Below, one piece after another: positions 42,892-52,359 of a stretch of 64,000 bases of DNA; within the stretch, counting starts at the first letter, position 1, and each line of letters begins with the position of its first letter. The position numbers and the translations under genes are program-made. The DNA lies in NCBI GenBank assembly GCA_048370855.1, contig DBGEOK010000107.1:6591-70590 (forward strand). Reading direction: 5' to 3'. The notes below the pieces were generated by a model. The model did no database searches. It was not told the origin of the DNA and saw only the letters and a program-made list of their open reading frames with translations. This DNA is from Limiplasma sp048370855. Its GTDB lineage: Bacteria; Bacillota; Clostridia; Christensenellales; Aristaeellaceae.

Positions 42892-45324
42892 ATGGGTAAC
42901 ATGAAAAAGATTCTGTCTATCGTGTTGGCCGTAAGCATGCTGCTGGGCATGGCGGGCGCGTCGCTCGCCGAGGCTCCCGCTGCGGACGGCGATACGGCCC
43001 GTGACGCCAACACGCTTGTCGTCGGCTACACGGAGTTCAACGAAAAGTTCAGCCCCTTCTACGGAGAAACCGCGTATGACAACGACGTTTCCATGAAGTA
43101 TGTGGGCGAGGAGCTGGCGACGCTGGACCGCCAGGGCGCGATTGTCTACAATGGTATCGAGGGAGAGACGATCCCCTTTAACGGGACGGATCACACCTAT
43201 ACCGGCATCGCGGACCTCAAGGTGGAGCGCGACGAGGCCAACAACAAGACCGTCTATACCGCCAAGCTGCGCGAGGACGTCAAGTTCTCCGACGGCACGC
43301 CGATGACGGCCGACGACCTGATCTTTTCCTATTATGTGCTGCTGGACCCGTCCTATTCCGGCCCCATCACGCTGAGCAGCTACGACATCGTGGGCCTGAA
43401 GGCATATCAGACGCAGACCCCGGAGGACCTTTACGCCAAGTTTGAGGAAGTCGCCAAGGCCATCTATGCCGCCGGCGAGGACCACGAATGGGCCGAGGGC
43501 GACGCCTGGACCAAGGAGCAGCAGGAAGCCTTCTGGGCCGCCGTAAAGACCGCGTGGGTTGAGGATGTTCAGGACATCGTCAACTATGTGATGATGAACT
43601 ACAACACCGCGGACTACACCGGCGAGGTCGGCGCGACCCCCGAGGAGATCACCGCCAACGAGGGCCTTCAGGTTGCGTTCGGCATGGCCATGTGGGGCTT
43701 CGGCACCTACGCGGACGGCGTGCTGACCGGCAAGAGCGGCAAGACCTGGAGCCTGAAGGACGGCGCGTATCCCGCCATCGAGGATTACTACGCCGAAGCC
43801 TACGAGGCCTATGGTCATGATCCCGAAGCGTTCTTCGGCACCGAGGCTGTGGACACCGGCGCGACCTCCACGCTGGCCGCCGCGCAGAGCAGCTTCATCG
43901 CCGAGCAGGCCAAGGCTGAGCCCGAGGCCGCCAACGGCGTGCCCAACATCGCCGGCATCAAGAAGCTGGACGATTATACCGTCGAGGTGACCATGAACGG
44001 CTTCGAGGCGCCCGCGGTATACGTCGTATTCGGCATCGCCGTCGCTCCGATGCATTATTACGGCGACAAGGCCCAGTACGACTATGACAACAACAAGTTC
44101 GGCTTCCCCTTCGGCGACCTGAGCATGATTCAGGCCAAGACGACCCAGCCCATGGGCGCCGGCCCCTATAAGTTTGTGCGCTATGAGAACAAGGTCGTTT
44201 ATCTGGAAGCGAACGAAAACTTCTGGAAGGGCGAGCCCAAGATCAAGTACATTCAGCTCAAGGAAACCCTCTCGCCCGATAAGGTGAGCGGCGTGACCAC
44301 CGGAACGCTGGATATCACCGACCCCGACGCCACGGCCGAGAACATCCAGATGATTAAGGATGCCAACGGCGGCGAGCTGACCGGCGATTCCATTAAAACC
44401 ACCTCGGTTGACTTCCTTGGCTACGGCTACATCGGCTTTGACGCGGAAAACGTGAAGGTGGGCCAGGACGCCGGCTCCGACGCGTCCAAGTACCTGCGCC
44501 GCGCGCTGATGACCGCTTTGGCCCTGTACCGCGACGTGGTGGTGGACAGCTATTACGGCGAAATCGCTTCCGTTATCAACTACCCCATTTCCAACACCTC
44601 CTGGGCCGCGCCTCAGAAGACGGACGCGGACTATAAGGTTGCGTTCTCCACGGATATCGACGGCAACGATATCTACACCGTCGACATGACGGCCGAGCAG
44701 AAGGACGAGGCCGCCCTGAAGGCGATCACCGGCTTCCTGAAGGCCGCCGGCTATACCTTTGACGAGGCGACCGGCAAGGCTACCGCCGCTCCCGAGGGCG
44801 CTCAGATGGAATACGAAGCCCTCATCGGCGGCTCCGGCACGGGCGATCACCCGTCCTTCGGCATCCTGACCGACGCCAAGGCGCTGCTGGAGAAGGTCGG
44901 CATCACCCTGACCATCAACGACATTACTGATTTCAGCGTCCTTCAGGACCGCGTAAAGAGCAACAAGGCTCAGATCTACTGCATGGCCTGGCAGGCGACG
45001 CCCGACCCCGACATGTATCAGGTGTACCACTCCAGCAACGTGCTGGGCGCCGGCGGCACCGACAGCAACTCCTATATGCTGGCAGATTCCGAGCTGGATC
45101 AGTTGATTGTGGACGCCCGCAACAGCGCCGACCAGTCCTACCGCAAGGCCACCTATAAGGCGGCTCTGGACAAGATCATCGAATGGGCCGTGGAGCTTCC
45201 CGTCTATCAGCGGCAGGAGTTCGTGATCTACAGCGCCGAGCGCCTGAACATCGACACCCTGACGCCCGACGTCAGTACCTTCTATGGCTATATCGAGGAT
45301 ATCGAGAAGCTTGAAATGAAGTAA
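42892..45324 (+). CDS. Peptide ABC transporter substrate-binding protein, no lipobox
   Basis: An 810-residue extracytoplasmic solute-binding protein of the SBP_bac_5 (OppA/DppA) group. The signal peptide (about 1-27) ends AGASLAEA, a type I cleavage site; there is no lipobox cysteine, which is unusual for a Gram-positive binding protein. Family landmarks are NTLVVGY, DDLIFSYYVLLDP, GAGPYKF, and CMAWQATPDPDMYQ with SNSYMLADSELDQLI near the end. An extra region of about 150-180 residues (about 160-330) is absent from typical members (about 530-600 residues). It heads the Dpp-like operon continuing at 45832. GGAGG at 42880-42884 precedes ATG 42892; ATG 42901 is an alternative. Confidence 0.92.
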   Translation: MGNMKKILSIVLAVSMLLGMAGASLAEAPAADGDTARDANTLVVGYTEFNEKFSPFYGETAYDNDVSMKYVGEELATLDRQGAIVYNGIEGETIPFNGTDHTYTGIADLKVERDEANNKTVYTAKLREDVKFSDGTPMTADDLIFSYYVLLDPSYSGPITLSSYDIVGLKAYQTQTPEDLYAKFEEVAKAIYAAGEDHEWAEGDAWTKEQQEAFWAAVKTAWVEDVQDIVNYVMMNYNTADYTGEVGATPEEITANEGLQVAFGMAMWGFGTYADGVLTGKSGKTWSLKDGAYPAIEDYYAEAYEAYGHDPEAFFGTEAVDTGATSTLAAAQSSFIAEQAKAEPEAANGVPNIAGIKKLDDYTVEVTMNGFEAPAVYVVFGIAVAPMHYYGDKAQYDYDNNKFGFPFGDLSMIQAKTTQPMGAGPYKFVRYENKVVYLEANENFWKGEPKIKYIQLKETLSPDKVSGVTTGTLDITDPDATAENIQMIKDANGGELTGDSIKTTSVDFLGYGYIGFDAENVKVGQDAGSDASKYLRRALMTALALYRDVVVDSYYGEIASVINYPISNTSWAAPQKTDADYKVAFSTDIDGNDIYTVDMTAEQKDEAALKAITGFLKAAGYTFDEATGKATAAPEGAQMEYEALIGGSGTGDHPSFGILTDAKALLEKVGITLTINDITDFSVLQDRVKSNKAQIYCMAWQATPDPDMYQVYHSSNVLGAGGTDSNSYMLADSELDQLIVDARNSADQSYRKATYKAALDKIIEWAVELPVYQRQEFVIYSAERLNIDTLTPDVSTFYGYIEDIEKLEMK

Positions 45325-45364
45325 CCGGTTTCCTACAAGAGATTCGCTCTCGGGCGTTTCTTGC

Positions 45365-45399
45365 GGAGGAGCCTGCCAGGAAAACCGGCAGGCTCCTCC
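45365..45399 (+). terminator. Hairpin after the binding-protein gene
   Basis: A perfect 13-base-pair stem, GGAGGAGCCTGCC and GGCAGGCTCCTCC, around a 9-base loop, 40 bases after the stop. No U-run follows. It may reduce readthrough so that the binding protein is made in excess of the permeases. Confidence 0.65.
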
Positions 45400-45479
45400 C
45401 TGTGAAGGCCCGTTTCTGGAAGCTGGGGGTTCGTGCGTGCGAACCCTGTTCGTGCTTCTGGAATTAAATTTGAAGTTTC

Positions 45480-45768
45480 AAGCGCAACGCGCTTTTGACT
45501 GTTGATAAACCCATTTTTCGGGTGGCTTGGAGGGGCCGAGCCCTCTCCTAATGAAATCGTATCGTCTGGCTTTGCCAGCGGTTGGCAGTGCGCCCGTGCC
45601 GGCACGGGCATACTGTTTTCACCTTTGGCGAAAATTCCAATCGCCGATTTGAAATCAGCGATTGAAACCTTGGCTGGGGAGTTTTCGGCTTTGCCGAAAC
45701 ATCAGTCCTCGTGGGAAAAGATCGCCGACAGGCGAGCTTTTTCGGCGCCCTGAAGCGCTGCGCGCTTT
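45480..45768 (-). repeat. R1-D repeat element with flanking imperfect direct repeats
   Basis: Read on the minus strand the core starts CAGGGCGCCGAAAAAGCTCGCC (about 45752) and ends GGGTTTATCAACAGTC (about 45497), matching the R1 ends. The inside is diverged but keeps a TGAAATCGTATCG stretch and a GGAGGGGCCGAGCCCTCTCC hairpin region. Outside it are AAGCGCAACGCGCTTT (45480-45495) and AAGCGCTGCGCGCTTT (45753-45768), identical at 14 of 16 positions and each a small AGCGC/GCGCT hairpin with T's. It separates the binding-protein and permease genes within one operon. Confidence 0.7.
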
Positions 45769-45831
45769 ATCGCCATACACGACCCGCTTTTACGCGGAGG
45801 GAAACAAAGCAGCATAAAGGAGGTGAGCCGT

Positions 45832-46818
45832 ATGAAAAAGTTTATTCTCAAGCGTATCCTGATCAGCATCCTTCTTTTGTTTTTTGTTTCCATGGTCATC
45901 TATGGCATTATGCGCTGTATTCCCACCTCGTTTGTTGAAAAGATGGCGCTGGAGCGCTCGCAGATGCCCGGCAGCAAAAGCTATAAAGAATGGCTTGAGC
46001 AGCTAAACGTGATGTACGGGATGGATGGGGACGTTATTTCCGGCTTTTTCAAGTGGCTCGGCAAGGCAATCCAGGGGGATTTCGGGGATTCATGGAAATT
46101 TACCGTGCCTGTGGTGGATAAGTTTAAGCAGGTGATCTGGGATTCTTTCTGGCTGGCGATGATTACCATGGTTCTCCGCGTGGTCATCGCCATTCCGCTG
46201 GGCATCCTGTCCGCGCGCAAGCAGTACAGCAAGACAGACTATGCGGTTACGGTGTTTGCGCTCATCGGCATTTCGCTGCCCACCTTCTTTTTTGCCACAA
46301 TCCTCAAGCTGGTCTTTTCCATCAACCTGGGCTGGCTGGACCTGTTTGGCAAGGTTGGACGGAATTATTATCAGCTTGACGCATGGGGGCAGGCGCTGGA
46401 TGTGGCCAAGCATTACATTATGCCGATCCTGACGCTGACCATCGTAAGCGTGGGAGACCTGATGCGCTATACGCGCACGAACATGCTGGAGGTTTTGAAC
46501 AGCGACTTTATCCGAACGGCGCGCGCCAAGGGCCTGCCGGAAAAAACGGTTATTAACAAGCATGCGTTCCGCAATACGCTGATTCCGATTGTGACCATAT
46601 TGGGAAGCACGCTCCCCACCCTATTTGGCGGGGCGATGATTACCGAGACGCTGTTCCAGATTCCGGGCATCGGCTACACCTCCTATTTGGCGATGATCGA
46701 GGGCGATATTCCCTTTACCATGTTCTACATGCTCTTTATGGCGGTTCTCACCCTGGCCGGTACGTTAATCGCCGATATCCTGTACGCTGTGGTTGACCCG
46801 CGCGTACGCATCAGCTAG
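45832..46818 (+). CDS. Peptide ABC transporter permease, DppB-like
   Basis: A 328-residue inner-membrane permease with six predicted helices; the first is at about 8-28. The EAA loop that contacts the ATPase reads RAKGLPEKTVINKHAFRNTLIP. It contains a conserved SMYG-like MVIYGIMRCIP and GDFGDSW typical of DppB/OppB. ATG 45832 is used because AAAGGAGG lies about 8 bases before it; a GTG at 45823 overlaps that site. The gene follows the R1-D repeat and is 12 bases from the next permease gene, so these two are coupled. Confidence 0.94.
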   Translation: MKKFILKRILISILLLFFVSMVIYGIMRCIPTSFVEKMALERSQMPGSKSYKEWLEQLNVMYGMDGDVISGFFKWLGKAIQGDFGDSWKFTVPVVDKFKQVIWDSFWLAMITMVLRVVIAIPLGILSARKQYSKTDYAVTVFALIGISLPTFFFATILKLVFSINLGWLDLFGKVGRNYYQLDAWGQALDVAKHYIMPILTLTIVSVGDLMRYTRTNMLEVLNSDFIRTARAKGLPEKTVINKHAFRNTLIPIVTILGSTLPTLFGGAMITETLFQIPGIGYTSYLAMIEGDIPFTMFYMLFMAVLTLAGTLIADILYAVVDPRVRIS

Positions 46819-46830
46819 GAGGTGCGGAGC

Positions 46831-48618
46831 ATGAGCGAGCATTTCAACCGGAAGGGCGAACCCCTGGAGGAAGAGCGGCGTATCGACGAGGCTGCGGGCG
46901 ACGAGACGCGCGGCGACGGGCAGCCTATCGCCCTGGACGACGAGCGCCGCGTCAAGGTGCTCTCGCCCGGCATGCTGGTGTTTAAGCGCTTTGTGCGCAA
47001 CCGGCTGGCCATCGCGGGCGCGATCATTATTATTTCCATGTTTCTGTTCAGCTTTTTAGGCGGCGTGGTGATGCCCTACACCGAAAGCCAGGTGTTCAAG
47101 TTTTATCAGCCGATGAACAAGGAGTACGCTGCCGTTACGCAAAATGATGAATTCCGCTACGTGGTCGCGGACGGGCAGTCGTTTGATAGCAGCGCGAAGA
47201 GCCGCATGATTTTGGCTATCAATAACGGCCTGGATACCTTTGAAAGCGGAGGGAACACCTATGGCCTTGTCCGGGAGGGCGAGGATTTTTATCGCGTGAC
47301 CTCCATGCGCCTGATTGCCTCCGGCAAGGGAATCAAGAACCGTTATACGCTTAACGCGGCGGAGGGCGTCGCCCTGCCGAATGATTTTACCGACAGGTTC
47401 AACGAAGCCGTCGCGGCGCAGCAGAAGTCATTTACCACCGCGGACGGAACGGAGTACGTCGTCAAAACCACGAAAGTGGAGGCGACGGTCATGGCCCCGG
47501 TAGACCTGGCGCTGGCCTCCAAGCTGATCTTTACCGGCGAAATGAGCGAGGACTACCTCTTCCGCCTGTCGGCCGAGCGCGCCATGCAAGGCGGAGGCGA
47601 CGCCGATTTTGAGGCGCACGGGGTTGTCTACACGCTCGACATGCTGGACGAGGACACCGCCTCCATTACCGACGCCGCCGGCGCCGAGGTGGCTTCCGCG
47701 TCGCATTTCCTGCTCAAGGAAACGCAGGTCGGCACGGTGTTTCCCGCCGGCTTTGTGGCCGCTGTGCAGCAGGCGGTCAAGGAAGGACAGCCCGCCTTCA
47801 CGCTCGAGACGGGGGACGGGGCGGTTCAGGAGTTCCAGATTACGAAAAAGAACCTGGAATACATTGTGCGCACCAATATGCCGACCTACCAGATTATGAT
47901 GTACGCCGCGCCCTCGGCGGAACACCTGCTGGGCACGGACGGCAACGGAATGGACGTGCTGACCCGCCTGATGTACGGCGGACGGATCTCGCTGATGATC
48001 GGCTTTGTGGTGGTGCTGCTGGAGGTGTTGCTGGGCGTCATCCTGGGCGGCATTTCGGGATACTTCGGCAAATGGGTGGACAGCCTGATTATGCGCACGG
48101 TAGACGTGTTCAACTGCATACCGGGCTATCCTATCTATATTATCATGGGCGCGATCATGGACGCGCAGAAGGTTGACCCTACCCGCCGCATTTTCTACCT
48201 GATGGCGGTGCTGGGCGTGCTTGGATGGCCCAATATCGCGCGCATCGTGCGCGGCCAAATCCTGAGCCTGCGCGAGCAGGAGTTCATGACCGCCGCCGAG
48301 GCCACGGGCATTTCGGTAAAGCGGCGCATTTTCAAGCATCTGGTGCCGAACGTGATCCCCCAACTGATCGTGATCGCCACGATGAACCTGGGCGGTATCA
48401 TTCTGACCGAAGCCACGCTATCCTTCCTGGGCCTGGGCGTCAAATACCCCCTTGCCTCCTGGGGAAGCATTATCAACGCGGTCAGCAATGTATACGTGAT
48501 GACGAACTATTGGTTTGTATGGATTCCGGCGGGCATGCTGATCCTGCTGACGGTGCTCGGCTTTAACTTTATCGGCGACGGCTTGCGCGACGCGTTTGAC
48601 CCCAAGATGAAACGGTAA
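46831..48618 (+). CDS. Peptide ABC transporter permease, DppC-like, with large extracytoplasmic insertion
   Basis: A 595-residue permease, about twice the usual size (about 290-320). An N-terminal cytoplasmic stretch and first helix (about 60-82) are normal for DppC/OppC. Then comes an extra region of about 290 residues (85-375) predicted to lie outside the membrane, before the BPD_transp_1 domain (about 380-590) with EAA loop EATGISVKRRIFKHLVPNVIP. Inside the insertion two segments look duplicated: one with LPNDFTDRFNEAVAAQQ then ADGTEYVVKTTKVEATV, the other with FPAGFVAAVQQAVKEGQ then GAVQEFQITKKNLEYIV. It could help to dock the non-lipidated binding protein (inference). AGGAGG is 8 bases before the ATG. 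Confidence 0.92.
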   Translation: MSEHFNRKGEPLEEERRIDEAAGDETRGDGQPIALDDERRVKVLSPGMLVFKRFVRNRLAIAGAIIIISMFLFSFLGGVVMPYTESQVFKFYQPMNKEYAAVTQNDEFRYVVADGQSFDSSAKSRMILAINNGLDTFESGGNTYGLVREGEDFYRVTSMRLIASGKGIKNRYTLNAAEGVALPNDFTDRFNEAVAAQQKSFTTADGTEYVVKTTKVEATVMAPVDLALASKLIFTGEMSEDYLFRLSAERAMQGGGDADFEAHGVVYTLDMLDEDTASITDAAGAEVASASHFLLKETQVGTVFPAGFVAAVQQAVKEGQPAFTLETGDGAVQEFQITKKNLEYIVRTNMPTYQIMMYAAPSAEHLLGTDGNGMDVLTRLMYGGRISLMIGFVVVLLEVLLGVILGGISGYFGKWVDSLIMRTVDVFNCIPGYPIYIIMGAIMDAQKVDPTRRIFYLMAVLGVLGWPNIARIVRGQILSLREQEFMTAAEATGISVKRRIFKHLVPNVIPQLIVIATMNLGGIILTEATLSFLGLGVKYPLASWGSIINAVSNVYVMTNYWFVWIPAGMLILLTVLGFNFIGDGLRDAFDPKMKR

Positions 48619-48631
48619 GGAGGATATGCCC

Positions 48632-49788
<1,157 letters not shown>

Positions 49789-49792
<4 letters not shown>

Positions 49793-50793
49793 GCGAAAGC
49801 ACGCATGACGCGGAAAACATCCTGGAAGTCCGAAACCTGAAAAAGTATTTTCCCATCAAGAGCGGTATGATGCAGCGCGTGGTGGGCAATGTGAAGGCCG
49901 TGGACGGCATCACCTTTCATATTAAGCGGGGAACCACGATGGGGCTTGTGGGCGAGAGCGGCTGCGGAAAAACGACGGTCGGCCGCACCATTCTCCGCCT
50001 TACGGAGAAAACCTCCGGCGAAGTGCTCTTTAACGGCCTGGACGTCCACGCGCTGGATAAAGAGGCGCTGCGAAAGCTCCGCCCCAAAATGCAGATTATT
50101 TTTCAGGACCCGTATTCCAGCCTTTCGCCCCGCCTGCCCGTAGGGGAAATCATCGGAGAGGCGGTCCGGGAGCATCATATCGTGCCCGAGGGGGAATACG
50201 AGGCATACCTGGATAAGATTATGAGCGAATGCGGGCTGATGAGCTATTATAAGGACCGTTACCCGCATGAGTTCTCCGGCGGCCAGCGCCAGCGAATCTG
50301 TATCGCGCGGGCCTTGGCCCTCAACCCGGAATTTGTCGTCTGCGACGAACCCGTCTCGGCGCTGGACGTGTCCATCCAGGCGCAGATTATCAATTTGCTC
50401 AAGGACCTGCAAAAGGAGCACAACCTCACATACCTGTTTATCTCCCATGACCTGAGCGTCGTGGAGCATATCAGCGATACGATTGGCGTGATGTATCTGG
50501 GAAACCTTGTGGAATACGGCCCCAAGGAGGATATCTTCCGCAATCCTCTGCACCCGTATACCAACGCGCTGTTCAGCGCCATTCCCATGCCGGACCCAGA
50601 CGTAAAGATGAACCGGGTCATTCTGGAGGGCAGCATTCCGTCGCCCGCCAATCCGCCGGCAGGCTGCAAGTTCCATACCCGTTGCGCAAAATGTATGGAA
50701 CGATGCAAAACGGAGGAGCCTATTCAGCGGGAGATAGAGCCGGGACATTTTGTGGTCTGCCACCTGTATGACGAGGAGCGCAAGCATGCCTGA
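49789..50793 (+). CDS. Peptide ABC transporter ATP-binding protein, DppF-like
   Basis: A 334-residue ATPase, partner of the preceding DppD-like protein. Walker A is GESGCGKTT, the signature is FSGGQRQRI and Walker B is FVVCDEPVSALDV. The C-terminal cysteines CKFHTRCAKCMERC and VVCH match the same cluster. With the two permeases and the binding protein it completes a five-component Dpp/Opp importer. The start overlaps the upstream stop by four bases. Confidence 0.95.
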
Positions 50794-51037
50794 GGAAAAG
50801 CGGGAACAGCGTGAGGAGGGCGACGACCGGGTTGTCGCGGACATGAACGTGGAAGGGATGCCCTGGTATCGCCGGGGAGAACCCGCGCCCAAGAATCCGG
50901 ACGCCGAGCCGCTGACGGGACGCAACCTTTGGCGGTATACCTTTAGCGCCGTCGGGGCGGGCCTGGTCGTGGTGTTTGTGTTCGGCATCTGCGCGGCGGC
51001 GTTTATCTGGTTTTGCATTCACGTCTGGTTCCGGTAG
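50786..51037 (+). CDS. Small single-span membrane protein at end of peptide transporter operon
   Basis: An 83-residue protein with a charged N-terminal half (MPEEKREQREEGDDRVV) and one hydrophobic helix (about 55-77, VGAGLVVVFVFGICAAAFIWF). No family recognised. Its ATG overlaps the end of the DppF-like gene by 8 bases, and a terminator follows closely, so it is probably the last gene of the operon. The acidic, soluble part should face the cytoplasm. Function unknown. Confidence 0.7.
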   Translation: MPEEKREQREEGDDRVVADMNVEGMPWYRRGEPAPKNPDAEPLTGRNLWRYTFSAVGAGLVVVFVFGICAAAFIWFCIHVWFR

Positions 51038-51053
51038 CGCGCGAAGCGCCTTA

Positions 51054-51088
51054 GCCCCTGGCCTTCAGGATGACGGCCAGGGGCGTTT
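51054..51088 (+). terminator. Terminator of the peptide transporter operon
   Basis: GCCCCTGGCC (51054-51063) pairs with GGCCAGGGGC (51075-51084) and is followed by GTTTGC, 16 bases after the last stop. Confidence 0.7.
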
Positions 51089-51094
51089 GCTTGG

Positions 51095-51265
51095 GTTGAA
51101 GCTCGCCTTCGGGCGGGCTTTTCCGCCAAAACACGTTTCCCCTGCGCCAGCGGCGCGGTCGGGGAAACGTGCAAGGAAACCTTGCTGCGCAAGGCTTCCG
51201 AATCCACCGCACATGTCGCTGGATTCGGAATGCAGTCCGGAGGGCCGCGGCCCTCCGACCCCCAA
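51095..51265 (+). repeat. R1-E, diverged repeat copy
   Basis: Begins GAAGCTCGCCTTCGGGCGGGCTTTTCCG like R1. The central hairpin has changed in both arms to GTTTCCCC ... GGGGAAAC. A CCGAATCCA ... TGGATTCGG dyad and the closing GGAGGGCC-GCGGCCCTCC hairpin follow. Confidence 0.55.
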
Positions 51266-51274
51266 ATGAGTCAG

Positions 51275-51470
51275 CCTGAAGCTCGCCTTCAGACGAGCTT
51301 TACCGACGAGAACTGCCGAAAAGTTTGCGCCGGAGGCGCAAACTTCCCGCCCGCCTGGGCGCTGCGCGCAGCAAAAGTACCGGAACCATGGCCGAGCGCT
51401 GGTCACCCGGGCGAACCGATTGCATCCGGAGGGCCGCGCTCCCTCCAAGCCGCCTCCTCAAAAGAGAACT
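51275..51470 (+). repeat. R1-C repeat copy
   Basis: Direct match in order to R1-A: GACGAGCTTTACCGACGAGAACTG, the hairpin GTTTGCGCC-GGA-GGCGCAAAC, CCCGCCCGCCTGGGCGCTGCGC, GGTCACCCGGGCGA, and a GGAGGGCCGCGCTCCCTCC end. It lies in tandem after R1-E. Bases 51471-51649 contain a further GAAGCTCGCCGTCGGGCGTG start and a GACCGCGAAACCGCGG...TTTTTGCGGTCTC hairpin but no gene. Confidence 0.7.
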
Positions 51471-51649
51471 TTTTGACACGCTCGAAGCTCGCCGTCGGGC
51501 GTGTTTTATCGACGAAACCGACTTTCCGCGCCTGGGGCACGGATGGGGAAACAAGCAAAGGAAGCTTGCCGCACACGAGACCGCGAAACCGCGGAAGGCG
51601 TTTTTGCGGTCTCATTCCGTCACGGAATGGCATGGGGCCACAGGCTGCT

Positions 51650-51795
51650 CGCCCATTTCCGGCGCCGCGGAACCGCCGTACCCCGTCGCGCTCAATCACG
51701 CTTTTGCCGGGCCGCGAACGCGGCCCGGCAAAAGGGATTCCCAAGGGCTTGGGACGCGACGCCTCCCAAACGTCCCCTCCCGTTCAAGCCCCTCG
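51650..51795 (-). repeat. R2 structured repeat, copy with extended third hairpin
   Basis: On the minus strand it begins GGGGCTTGAACGGGAGGGGACG, like the copy at 39523, then GGGAGGCGTCGCGTCCC, then a shortened second hairpin (TCCCAAGCCCTTGGGA). The third hairpin is 15 base pairs (51701-51715 with 51720-51734) around GAAC: CTTTTGCCGGGCCGC and GCGGCCCGGCAAAAG. The extra pairs are changed on both arms relative to the other copies. Confidence 0.75.
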
Positions 51796-51810
51796 ATTCG
51801 CGTTTATACA

Positions 51811-51852
51811 ATTTTAACGTCCGCTGTGCAAAATAAGAACACCATTTTAACG
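51811..51852 (+). promoter_or_regulatory. Direct repeat ATTTTAACG upstream of the potassium operon
   Basis: ATTTTAACG occurs at 51811-51819 and again at 51844-51852, 33 bases apart (about three helical turns), just before the first gene at 51892. A TACACT hexamer follows at 51863. A candidate operator for the KdpE-like regulator encoded in this operon (inference). Confidence 0.4.
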
Positions 51853-51891
51853 CTTCCGGGTTTACACTGGCAGGGAAAGGAGGCGTTTGCC

Positions 51892-52359
51892 ATGACGGCG
51901 GTGGTGGTGCTGGTGTTTGTCGGCGTATGGCTGTTCGGCTTGGCGCTGATGACGCGAATAGACGCGGGACTTGCGCGCCTGAAGCCGGAAAGCCCTGCGC
52001 GTGTGGAGAAGCTTCCAGAAGCGGACGCGCCCCTTCTGTTCTGCGATGACGAGGCGATGGCCGAGGCGGTTCACCGGCGCATACCGGAGCTGGTGATCCG
52101 TCGGACGGCGGAGCTGCCGCCAAACGCTCGGCCCCGCGTGCTCATCGCCCTGCTCAGCGACGATACGGATAACCTTCTGCTATGCCGGCTGGCCCGGCGC
52201 GCGCGCGAGGGCTGCGTGACCGTCGCGCGATGCGGAGATCCCACGTTCCTGCCCGTGTTCAAGCGCGCGCAGGTTTCACACGTGCTGGTCGACCCGCCTA
52301 CGCCGCAGGGCATCCTATCGATAGTGCGGGAGGGAACGGTACTGTGCGCAAGCGCTTAA
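51892..52359 (+). CDS. Membrane-anchored TrkA-N-like protein
   Basis: A 155-residue protein with one N-terminal membrane helix (about 4-20) and a cytoplasmic part whose second half (LLSDDTDNLLLCRLARRAREGCVTVARCGDPTFLPVFKRAQVSHVL) resembles the C-terminal half of a TrkA-N/RCK fold. The dinucleotide GxGxxG loop at the start of such folds is missing, so it is a degenerate or partial regulator. It is the first gene of a potassium operon and overlaps trkH by 16 bases. AAAGGAGG lies 7-8 bases before the ATG. A longer open frame upstream runs through R1/R2 repeats and is not coding. Confidence 0.7.
   Translation: MTAVVVLVFVGVWLFGLALMTRIDAGLARLKPESPARVEKLPEADAPLLFCDDEAMAEAVHRRIPELVIRRTAELPPNARPRVLIALLSDDTDNLLLCRLARRAREGCVTVARCGDPTFLPVFKRAQVSHVLVDPPTPQGILSIVREGTVLCASA

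Noticed and set aside
51085..51795. CRISPR array
   Set aside because: Repeats are long, unequal and hairpin-rich, with no regular spacers and no cas genes in the window.
51325..51891. Upstream extension of the TrkA-N-like gene, 190 codons longer
   Set aside because: The extension runs through R1/R2 repeats; the strong AAAGGAGG and first membrane helix begin at 51892.
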